Shown: in pieces, positions 57,733-64,000 of the stretch | Layout of the letters: each line of letters opens with the position of its first letter | How positions within the stretch are numbered: position 1 is the first letter of the stretch | Source of the DNA: an uncultured Lachnospiraceae bacterium | GTDB taxonomy: Bacteria > Bacillota > Clostridia > Lachnospirales > Lachnospiraceae | Length of the DNA stretch: 64,000 nucleotides | Direction: 5' to 3' | NCBI GenBank assembly: GCA_902770965.1 | Contig: CACXUY010000005.1 | Span: forward strand, 91,880 to 155,879 | Translations under genes and position numbers: made by a program | Notes under the pieces: model-generated | Database searches by the model: none | Seen by the model: the letters and a program-made list of their open reading frames with translations, nothing else | Told to the model about the DNA's origin: nothing

Positions 57733-59631
57733 TCAGTCAGCCTGGGAACGGACGACCTCAGCGCTCTTTCCGCCAAGCTCATCAGGGAACTTCAGGCGGC
57801 CGTTTTCAATATCGACGTTATCCTTGTGAGTGTAGATATCGTTGATGTTCCAGACGCCGGGCGTAGGAACAGCGATGTTCTCCATCGGAGCATCGATGAG
57901 GTAAGGCTCGTTGCACTCAATAGCTTCCTTGAGGGCTTCCGCGAACTCGTCAGCGCTGGCGATCTTCCTGGCCTTAATGCCATAGCCGCGCGCGACAGCT
58001 GCCCAGTCGGGGCTGTAAGGCTCCCACGCCTGCTGGAAGGTGCCCTCACCGCCGGTGGTATCGCCCATCTCGGCGGGACGGATCTTGAACTCAGTGCCAA
58101 GATGCAGAGCGCAGTTCTCTCTCTCGTTCTTGTAGTGCAGGCCTTCGAGACCGGCGATGGTACCGAAAGCGCTGTTGTTCATGACGACCCAGATAACAGG
58201 GATGCCCTGCTCCTTCGCTGTGGCGATAACGCAAGGGTTGGCAGCGCCGAATCCACCGTCACCGGTAAGGGTGATGACGACTCTGTCAGGGGCAGCCAGC
58301 TTGGCGCCCAGGATGGCGGCTGCGCCGAAGCCCATGGTAGCCAATCCCGAAGGATGGTTGATAGCGCCGGGAACAGTGATGTCATACTGCTGGGCAACGC
58401 CGTTCTTGTTCCAGCCCACGTCTGTAAAGATGAGAGCATCCTCGGGAAGGATAGCCTTGCAGTCGCGAAGGATCCTCTGAGGAGTCATCGGGAAGCGGCC
58501 ATCGTCGCAGATAGGCTGATTCTGCTTCTTGAAGTTCGCCTTGAAATCCGCGATCTCCTTGCGAAGCTCAGGCTTGCTAATGCCTTCAGGCTTGATCTCC
58601 TTGGCCGCCGCCAGGATCTGCTTCAGGGCAAGCTTGATGTCGGCGATAGCGCCGATCTCGACAGGATAATTACGGCCGATCTCGGTAGGATCGATATCGA
58701 TCTGCATGAACTTGGTGACGCTCTGGTTGAAGGTTACGCCCTTGTACCATGAGGAGCTGTCAGCCTCTGCCATACGGGAGCCGAGGATCAGGATGTGGTC
58801 AGCGTTCAGTGTGTACTTGTGGGTAAGCTCAAAGCCCCAGAAACCGGTCTGGCCAAGCATAAGCGGATGAGTGTCCGGAATGCAGCTCTGACCCATAAGG
58901 GTACGGGATACGGGGATGTCAAGGAATTCGACCAGATCTGCCAGTTCCTTGGAAGCCTGAGCCAGCAGGACGCCGCCGCCGGCGTGGATGACAGGGCACT
59001 TTGCATCGATCAGGGTCTGAGCGATCTTCTTGGCAGTGTCGGGATCGAGAGCGGGCTTGATGGTCTCGTGAGAATCCATGTAGGTCCTCTCGAAGCAGTC
59101 GGTCTCGATCTCGCGTGAGAACATATCCATAGGGACACTGATGAGAACAGGACCCGGACGGCCGGACTCGGCAAGACGGAAAGCCTTGTCAAGAACTTCC
59201 GGGAAAGCTTCAGGACGGTCAATCCTCCATGCGCGCTTTACGAAAGGCTTGTAAATATCATACTGAGACCCATCGCAGTGCATGTTGACTTCCTGATGAG
59301 GATGCTTGCCGTAGTAGTAGCTGGGGACGTCGCCGGCGATGACAACCAAAGGAATGGAGTCAAATGCCGCGTTGGCAACGCCGGTGGTCGCATTGGTAAG
59401 ACCGGGACCTAAGTGGCAGATCATAACGCCGGCCTTGTGAGCGACGCGGGCATAGCCATCGGCTGCGGTAGCCGCGATCTGCTCATGACGGACACTGATG
59501 TACCTGAGCTTAGTGGAACGGCTGAAAGCATCGAGCATAGCTATGACTGTATGTCCGCAAAGGCCGAAAACATACTCTACGCCTCTGCGCTCCAAATAAT
59601 CAACAATCTGATCGGAGACTAATTTTTTCAT
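57733..59631 (-). CDS. ThDP-dependent enzyme of the acetolactate synthase/oxalyl-CoA decarboxylase superfamily
   Basis: This 632-residue protein has the three-domain ThDP fold. The catalytic glutamate E50 is in VRHEQIAATAADGYAR, then GPGLTNATTGVANA and HPHQEVNMHCDGSQYDIYK. The Mg/ThDP motif GDGGFGAANPCVIATA starts at 457 and ends NNSAFG (485-490). It is longer than acetolactate synthase by about 70 residues, mostly in a C-terminal segment (about 490-570). Candidates are a 2-hydroxyacyl-CoA lyase, a 2-oxoacid decarboxylase or a carboligase. I could not match it to sulfoacetaldehyde acetyltransferase, whose N-terminus differs. AGAGGT lies before the start. Confidence 0.85.
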   Translation of the reverse strand: MKKLVSDQIVDYLERRGVEYVFGLCGHTVIAMLDAFSRSTKLRYISVRHEQIAATAADGYARVAHKAGVMICHLGPGLTNATTGVANAAFDSIPLVVIAGDVPSYYYGKHPHQEVNMHCDGSQYDIYKPFVKRAWRIDRPEAFPEVLDKAFRLAESGRPGPVLISVPMDMFSREIETDCFERTYMDSHETIKPALDPDTAKKIAQTLIDAKCPVIHAGGGVLLAQASKELADLVEFLDIPVSRTLMGQSCIPDTHPLMLGQTGFWGFELTHKYTLNADHILILGSRMAEADSSSWYKGVTFNQSVTKFMQIDIDPTEIGRNYPVEIGAIADIKLALKQILAAAKEIKPEGISKPELRKEIADFKANFKKQNQPICDDGRFPMTPQRILRDCKAILPEDALIFTDVGWNKNGVAQQYDITVPGAINHPSGLATMGFGAAAILGAKLAAPDRVVITLTGDGGFGAANPCVIATAKEQGIPVIWVVMNNSAFGTIAGLEGLHYKNERENCALHLGTEFKIRPAEMGDTTGGEGTFQQAWEPYSPDWAAVARGYGIKARKIASADEFAEALKEAIECNEPYLIDAPMENIAVPTPGVWNINDIYTHKDNVDIENGRLKFPDELGGKSAEVVRSQAD

Positions 59632-59675
59632 TATTTACCTCTTCATCTGGTATGCTGTAGTCTGGTTGCGTAAAA

Positions 59676-59706
59676 GGGCGCCCGCGGTATACACCGCAGT
59701 GCGCCC
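59676..59706 (-). terminator. Hairpin between the aldehyde dehydrogenase and ThDP genes
   Basis: A GC-rich stem of about 13 pairs with a bulge (gggcgcactgcggt and complement) is followed on the minus strand by TTTTACGC. It lies in the 87-bp gap inside the operon, so it may be a partial terminator that lowers the downstream genes relative to the dehydrogenase. Confidence 0.55.
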
Positions 59707-59718
59707 GAAAAAAACTGA

Positions 59719-61242
59719 TCAGTCGGGATCAGCTGCAGCAAGTGCATCGTTGGAGTTGTAAGCAGTATACTGAACCTTCTCAAGCTCAGGATCATAGAAC
59801 TCGCCGAAAAGCTCTTCGTCAGTAGGCCAATCGGGGGTCTCATACTCCCAGGACACCCAGGTCTCGTTCATGTAATGCTGCAGGCAGACGTTCATGGAAG
59901 TAGCATTGCCGCCCCAAGTACCGCAGCCGATGGAAGAGGTCATAGGCATACCATTGTTCATGGAGCCGGAATTCGCCTTGGACTGAGGCTGACGGACCAT
60001 GATACGGCCAACGCGGGCAACAGATGCCAGACGATCGATGTGGCTCTCGTCAAATGTGAAGATACCGACAGAATGTCCCTTGCCGCCGACTTCATGGATA
60101 GCCATGATAGCATCGATAGCGTTCTGGAACTCTCCGGCATACTTATGTACCGCAAGGACGGTGGAAAGCTTCTCACGGCACCACACGCCAGCGGGACTCT
60201 TATCATAGATGCCGGTTCCGTGAGAGGCGACCAGGAACTTGGTTCCTTCGGGAACCTCGAAGCCAGCCTTCTCAGCCATATCCTTCGCGGACAGAGCGAC
60301 GGTGTCGGACAGACGATGGATGTCCTCATCCCACATCGCGTTCTTCATCTTCTCCTGCTCCTCTTCGGTCATGAAATATCCGCCGACGTTCTTGAGTTCT
60401 GCGCAGGCAGCATCCCAGATGCTCTCATGTATAACAACGTTGCCATCTGCGGAGCAGCCGGAACCAAAGTCAGAGGTCTTGGAACGCATGGTGTTATCAG
60501 CTGCATGATGCAGATCCTGGATAGCAGTCTCGTCCCAAATCATGGTGGCATTACCGGCGCCGACGCCATAAGCGGGGGTACCGGAGCTGTAGGAACGGCG
60601 AACAACGCCCTGTCCGCCAGTAGCGATGACCAGATCGCACTTGGTCATAAGAGCTTCGGACATAACACGGTTGACCTTGCAGGAATGTCCAAGGCACTGT
60701 ACCAGATCCTCAGGAGCGCCAACTCTTGCCAGACCTTCACGCATCAGGTCAACAGTCTTCTGGCTGGTGCCCTGCGTACGAGGATGGGGGCTGAAAATGA
60801 TGGCGTTACGGGCCTTCAGCGCGTAGATAGCGTTGCCGGCGGGCGTAAGGTCAGGATTGGTCGCAGGAATGATGCAGGCGATAACGCCAACGGGCTTCGC
60901 GTAGACCTTGATCTTGCGCTCAGGCATCTCTCTGATGCAGCCAACAGACTTCTGGCGCAGGCAGTCACGAAGGATACCGCGGATCTTAAATCTCTTGTTC
61001 TCACGGCTGATGGGATCGCCGAAGCGGCTCTCCTGGATGCCAAGCTCGACCAGCTCATGGAAGGTCTTGGAGTTGGCGACCTTCTGCGCGATGGACTTGA
61101 TCGCGCGGTCAACCTCTTCCTGGCTCCACTTCTCAAACTCAAGCTGAGCCTTGTCCGCTCTTGCAAAGCACTCTTCGATCTCGTCGATCTGTTCCTGTGT
61201 CAGCTTTGCGTATTTTTCTGTCATGTCGCTCATTCTGCTCAT
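59719..61242 (-). CDS. Acylating aldehyde dehydrogenase, CoA-dependent
   Basis: This 507-residue protein of the aldehyde dehydrogenase superfamily has KPVGVIACIIPATNPDLTPAGNAIYALKARNAIIFSPHPR, typical of CoA-acylating enzymes of the AdhE/EutE/SauS type. Catalytic Cys263 is in DFGSGCSADGNVV, and ITATGGQGVVRRSYSSGTPAYGVGAGN is the cofactor region. It would turn an aldehyde plus CoA into an acyl-CoA with NAD. The aldehyde could come from the ThDP or DRE-TIM enzyme in the same operon. AGGAGG sets the start at 61242; the frame is open to 61269. A sulfoacetaldehyde-dehydrogenase-like role is possible but unproven. Confidence 0.87.
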   Translation of the reverse strand: MSRMSDMTEKYAKLTQEQIDEIEECFARADKAQLEFEKWSQEEVDRAIKSIAQKVANSKTFHELVELGIQESRFGDPISRENKRFKIRGILRDCLRQKSVGCIREMPERKIKVYAKPVGVIACIIPATNPDLTPAGNAIYALKARNAIIFSPHPRTQGTSQKTVDLMREGLARVGAPEDLVQCLGHSCKVNRVMSEALMTKCDLVIATGGQGVVRRSYSSGTPAYGVGAGNATMIWDETAIQDLHHAADNTMRSKTSDFGSGCSADGNVVIHESIWDAACAELKNVGGYFMTEEEQEKMKNAMWDEDIHRLSDTVALSAKDMAEKAGFEVPEGTKFLVASHGTGIYDKSPAGVWCREKLSTVLAVHKYAGEFQNAIDAIMAIHEVGGKGHSVGIFTFDESHIDRLASVARVGRIMVRQPQSKANSGSMNNGMPMTSSIGCGTWGGNATSMNVCLQHYMNETWVSWEYETPDWPTDEELFGEFYDPELEKVQYTAYNSNDALAAADPD

Positions 61243-61295
61243 TGGTCTTTTCCTCCTTGAAAATGACATAGGGTTGCAGTATGATTATTGTTGCT

Positions 61296-61336
61296 GAGAT
61301 TCCGTATAGTGAAATCTCGTTTTCACATAATGAAAA
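61296..61336 (-). promoter_or_regulatory. Two palindromes downstream of and touching the -10 box
   Basis: One palindrome is ttttca-N5-tgaaaa (61320-61336), which touches the -10 box at 61335. The other is gagatt-N11-aatctc (61296-61318), near the start of transcription. Their position suits repressor binding, and IclR-type proteins often bind AT-rich palindromes of this sort. Binding by the IclR protein at 55524 is inferred. Confidence 0.5.
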
Positions 61337-61363
61337 TATACACCTTTGTCATGTACTAGTCAA
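61335..61363 (-). promoter_or_regulatory. Promoter before the acylating aldehyde dehydrogenase
   Basis: TTGACT (61358-61363) and TATATT (61335-61340) are 17 bases apart on the minus strand, about 95 bases from the start codon. Confidence 0.7.
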
Positions 61364-61400
61364 TATCAAATTAACAACAATCCGAAATCTTTTACCGTTT

Positions 61401-61562
61401 ATGATGAGGTCTGTGAGAAAGGCCCACTATAATGATGCCTGATTTTCCGTCTTCGGCATCTTGCTTATGATGAGGTCTGTGAGAAAGCCCCGCTATAATG
61501 ATGCCCGGTTTACCGTCTTCGGCATCTTGCTTATGATGAGGTCTGTGAGAAAGACCCACTAG
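61401..61562. repeat. 66-bp tandem repeat, about 2.4 copies
   Basis: Units start at 61401, 61467 and 61533, exactly 66 bases apart, beginning atgatgaggtctgtgagaaa. Copies 1 and 2 differ at only a few bases. The unit is a multiple of three and reads GLSHRPHHKQDAEDGK on the minus strand, but no convincing gene contains it. Confidence 0.9.
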
Positions 61563-61675
61563 GCATGGATACCGGCTGCCAGGATTGACCGTCAGCTGCC
61601 TGCGATAAAAGCTTTTGGGCTCACGGCCTTGTAAGATCCGGTTGAACATGACAAAGAATCACCCGCACGAGCGGC

Positions 61676-62515
61676 TTACTCTACGCCGTGAGCGGCAAAA
61701 TAAGCCTTCGCTGTGTCGATGCAGCGCTGTGCATGCCCCTGAACGCCGAACTCCTTGATATGGCCAAGGTGAGGCAGCTCGATCGAAAGCGGAACATCAG
61801 GAACAGCGGCGACCATGCCGGCGATGTCGATGTCGCCTTCACCTACATAGAAGCGGGCTTCACGAGCGGTGTAGAGCATGAGGTCATCTTTGATGTTGTC
61901 AAGAACCACATCTCCGTCGGGGCCGGCGGGTCCATCGCACAGATGCATGAAATTGAAATATTTCTTATCCGTGCGGGCAAGCTCTGCTCCTGTCACGCCC
62001 GCGCGTCCCGCGTGAAGCGTGTCGACCATGACGAAAAGGTTGTCAGCTCCGACAGTATCGACCAGAGTGATGTCCTCCTGTAGGTTGCGGACACCGGCCC
62101 AAGGAAGGAACTCAACATTGTACTTCAGGCCGTATTTCTTGGCCATCTCAGCGATCTTTGCGACCTTCTCAACATAAAATGCCTTGTCACGGGTCCAAAC
62201 GCTGCCGAGTACGTCAGTTCCGCCAAGCTCCGCGGCCTTCTCGAACGCGGGTTCATACTCATCGATGTTGAGGTCAGGGCGTACGCGTGCCAGCTCGATG
62301 TCCATAAGCGGCATATCATACTCTTTGAGAGCCTTCTTCGTGGCCTCGAACAATGCCGGATCCTTGTCAAGCAGGAACTCCGGCTCACCAGGAAGATGCA
62401 TGGGAATCGTGCGAAGGCTGACATAGTCATAACCTGTCTCCTTGGCAATGCGAATCTGCTCCATAGGATCCGTGCCCGGGATCGTCAGATAGGCCAGTGA
62501 ATATTTTCTTGCCAT
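61676..62515 (-). CDS. Xylose-isomerase-like TIM-barrel protein
   Basis: This 279-residue protein has the AP-endonuclease-2/sugar isomerase barrel pattern: LAYLTIPGTDPMEQIRIAKETGYDYVSLR, MPLMDIELARVRP, YNVEFLPWAGVRNL with the metal-binding Glu, LFVMVDTLHAGRAG, FMHLCDGPAG and GEGDIDIAG. Metal ligands Glu, Asp, His and Glu are thus present. These proteins isomerise or epimerise sugars and hydroxyacids, or act as hydroxypyruvate isomerases. AGGAGG precedes the start. It is the first gene of the cluster. The substrate is not identifiable. Confidence 0.85.
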   Translation of the reverse strand: MARKYSLAYLTIPGTDPMEQIRIAKETGYDYVSLRTIPMHLPGEPEFLLDKDPALFEATKKALKEYDMPLMDIELARVRPDLNIDEYEPAFEKAAELGGTDVLGSVWTRDKAFYVEKVAKIAEMAKKYGLKYNVEFLPWAGVRNLQEDITLVDTVGADNLFVMVDTLHAGRAGVTGAELARTDKKYFNFMHLCDGPAGPDGDVVLDNIKDDLMLYTAREARFYVGEGDIDIAGMVAAVPDVPLSIELPHLGHIKEFGVQGHAQRCIDTAKAYFAAHGVE

Positions 62516-62990
62516 CTCTTTTTCCTCCTAATTTTACATTATGTTGAAGTTATATAACTAATATAGGTTCGTATTGAAATAGAATGAATAAATACGATGA
62601 AATACGGCGAAAATCTCTCCTCTGCCGCAATCATAGACGCAAGAAAAACAGCGTCAGCCAACATCCAGACGCAATTCAACGGTATCTGATAAACAAGCAT
62701 AAATGCTCTCCACGAACACAATAAAATGCTCTTCGCAAATGCCGCCTTAACTAGATAAATTATAACTATATTGTTTATAAAAGTCAACATATATGACATC
62801 TTATAAAACTTCGTACATTATCCCGAATAAACCATGCGGTCAAATATATGTCGCAAAAAATCCCGTGTATCACCTTGTTGCTGCTATTTCTCTCGGCTTA
62901 TTTTTATTTTATCTGCAAAAATTGTGGATTGGCACCATACAGAGATGAAGGCGGCTGCCGCCTTTCAGCCGCAGCCGCCTTCATATTTGC
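62516..62990. other. 475-bp region upstream of the TIM-barrel gene
   Basis: Upstream of the ribosome site is the 12-bp perfect palindrome agttatataact (62548-62559), which could be an operator, and AT-rich DNA with several weak promoter-like boxes. A perfect 12-bp hairpin lies at 62947-62982. A possible 86-codon minus-strand frame (62539-62799) has no ribosome site and overlaps the regulatory DNA, so it is not called. Confidence 0.5.
62947..62982 (-). terminator. Hairpin after the Rpn-family gene
   Basis: Perfect 12-bp arms (gaaggcggctgc/gcagccgccttc) around a 12-base loop lie 9 bases past the stop codon. The T-tract is poor. Confidence 0.55.
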
Positions 62991-64000
62991 CTACTTTGCC
63001 GGTGATAAGTCAGCGTACTCCGCAAAAAGCTTGTTCCTGTAATTCTTATCTTCCGTTGCTCTGATTACGTCTTCATTTCTCCCATTAAGCATAAGGTACC
63101 TTATCATACTGGCAAGCTTATCACAGCCTTCTTCTCGTCCTTCCTCTCGTCCTTCCTGTCGTCCTTCTTCTCGTCCTTCCTCTCGCCCTTCCTGTCGTCC
63201 TTCTTCTCGTCCTTCTTCTCGTCCTTCCTGTCGTCCTTCTTCTCGTCCTTCCTCCCTCGTCTCATCCATCCAATCCTGTATCCCCTTAAACACGTTTACC
63301 GTCCCCTCCTCTCTTTCCTCTCGTTTAAACTTCTTGTTCATGAACACCTCAAGCATCTCCGCGTCCTTCCGCCCAAGATTCTCATACACTTCCTTCTGTT
63401 CATTGCAAAGCCGCTTGACCTCTTCCTTGTCGCCGCCCACAGAAAGCAGCCTCAGCACCGGCCCCAATCCTGTACGGAATCCTGAAAAATCCTTGATCTT
63501 GCAAGGTTCAAGCAGGTTAATCTCATAATCCGCTACCGCATGCCTGGCCTCCTCCGGCACATAATCCAGCATGTCGGACAGCTTCCTCGGCCCGGTCCAC
63601 TCATCCACGCCCCAGTACACGACAAGCGTTATTATCGGATGGAGCCTGTCGGACGGCTTCAAGCCAGACAGGAAATCATATCCGTCCTCTTTCCATGGCC
63701 TGTCATTCTTCTGTCCTCTTCCAGATGCCGCCCTCACCCCACATTCATTCTCGTTACGACTTGCGATATCACGGATCTGATCCGCATATTTCATCGCGTC
63801 ATAAAGCATGCACCTCACCGGCTCCGCCAGGTTGACTTCCGTCTGGTTCTCTACGCCCATCAGAAGATATGCCATCTTCCCATCGTTCATGATAACTGCC
63901 TTCTTCAGCACATCGCGCGTCCGGTGTGAACCCACGAGCTTCCTGCCCCTGTTCCTTCCTCTGCCCCCGCTTTCGCCGTGCATAATAACAGTATGTACAG
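62991..64000 (-). CDS. Rpn-family recombination-promoting nuclease/transposase-like protein (5' end outside window)
   Basis: The visible 336 codons carry RDVLKKAVIMNDGKMAYLLMGVENQTEVNLAEPVRCMLYDAMKYADQI and PIITLVVYWGVDEWTGPRKLSDML, the PD-(D/E)xK region of Rpn/transposase-31 proteins common in Lachnospiraceae. The expected first 60 or so residues are missing and the frame stays open to the last base, so the gene very likely continues past the window; ATG at 63983 is an internal candidate only. Residues near the C-terminus form an EGREEGRQ repeat coded by 12-bp units (about 63132-63250). Such proteins are linked to DNA rearrangement and are often in many copies. Confidence 0.82.
   Translation of the reverse strand, partial: VHTVIMHGESGGRGRNRGRKLVGSHRTRDVLKKAVIMNDGKMAYLLMGVENQTEVNLAEPVRCMLYDAMKYADQIRDIASRNENECGVRAASGRGQKNDRPWKEDGYDFLSGLKPSDRLHPIITLVVYWGVDEWTGPRKLSDMLDYVPEEARHAVADYEINLLEPCKIKDFSGFRTGLGPVLRLLSVGGDKEEVKRLCNEQKEVYENLGRKDAEMLEVFMNKKFKREEREEGTVNVFKGIQDWMDETREEGREEGRQEGREEGREEGRQEGREEGREEGRQEGREEGREEGCDKLASMIRYLMLNGRNEDVIRATEDKNYRNKLFAEYADLSPAK
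63132..63250. repeat. 12-bp tandem repeats coding the EGREEGRQ segment
   Basis: Units of ccttcttctcgt and ccttcctgtcgt alternate about ten times in frame within the Rpn-family gene. Such repeats often vary in number between strains. Confidence 0.85.

Larger units (their letters stand above)
61243..61675. other. 433-bp region with promoter, palindromes and tandem repeat
   Basis: It lies inside the catabolic cluster, between the TIM-barrel gene and the aldehyde dehydrogenase gene. It holds an internal promoter (61335-61363), two palindromes (61296-61336) and a 66-bp tandem repeat (61401-61562). The reading frame that runs through the repeat on the minus strand lacks a good start and is not supported. 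Confidence 0.7.

Noticed and set aside
57733..59631. Sulfoacetaldehyde acetyltransferase (xsc) call for the ThDP enzyme
   Set aside because: The N-terminal motifs differ from the Xsc pattern I know, and no sulfite-handling or taurine genes are present.
61392..61649. A minus-strand frame through the 66-bp repeats with repeated GLSHRPHHK peptides
   Set aside because: The repeat explains the open frame; there is no good start or ribosome site and the peptide looks like no protein family.
62539..62799. A possible 86-codon minus-strand gene upstream of the TIM-barrel gene
   Set aside because: No ribosome site, overlaps the likely promoter and operator DNA, and the hydrophobic peptide has no family look.

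Overview
The window looks like part of a Bacillota chromosome, most likely a Clostridia/Lachnospiraceae-type anaerobe. The grounds are strong AGGAGG-type ribosome binding sites, sigma-A style promoters, secreted DUF4214 proteins, DUF6273 ectodomains, an Rpn-type nuclease with an EGREEG-repeat tail, and tgt-yajC synteny. Most of it has mid to high GC. About 21-38 kb is clearly richer in A+T by eye. Placement at family level is inference. No rRNA, tRNA or CRISPR array was seen.

Layout. 0.0-7.2 kb: a leftward biosynthetic operon leuB-ilvD-ilvB-serC-serA (serA cut by the left edge), preceded by a promoter and a divergently placed Nudix hydrolase on the same strand. 7.4-20.9 kb: two large secreted DUF4214 proteins (one with a transglutaminase-like domain, one with an NlpC/P60-like domain), yajC-tgt, a GT4 glycosyltransferase, a CNNM/CorC membrane protein, and a GT2/acyltransferase pair. 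21.1-29.5 kb: an AT-rich defence-like island holding three membrane-anchored TIR proteins with different outer domains, a four-helix membrane protein, and a type II restriction-modification pair (NgoMIV-like nuclease and C5 methyltransferase). 29.6-37.8 kb: a histidine kinase with no visible partner, a DNA-methyltransferase stub, and a BlaI/BlaR1-controlled operon with a small secreted peptide, a lipoprotein and an ABC transporter. Similar remnants of a small holin-like toxin gene lie at both ends of that operon.

38-53.6 kb: a cell-surface polysaccharide region. It has gmd and rmd (GDP-D-rhamnose supply), a Wzm/Wzt ABC exporter, five more GT4 glycosyltransferases, a nucleotidyltransferase, two small related coiled-coil proteins and a third secreted DUF4214 protein with an L,D-transpeptidase domain. 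53.7-62.5 kb: an OhrR-like regulator, a small unknown protein, an IclR regulator, and a leftward catabolic cluster of four enzymes (TIM-barrel isomerase-like, acylating aldehyde dehydrogenase, ThDP lyase/decarboxylase, HMG-CoA-lyase-like). The cluster has palindromic sites at its promoter. 63-64 kb: an Rpn-family protein running off the right edge.

Intergenic DNA is unusually rich in structure. Several families of dispersed palindromic repeats occur at two or three sites (12107/56385, 7470/15180/54376, 7368/29564, 39137/56272), and there are many short tandem repeats with different unit lengths (13, 16, 18, 33 and 66 bp). The most promising candidates for an undescribed system are the three-receptor TIR cluster and the BlaRI-peptide-ABC operon. 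The four-enzyme catabolic operon is a third candidate, because its substrate cannot be named from the sequence.
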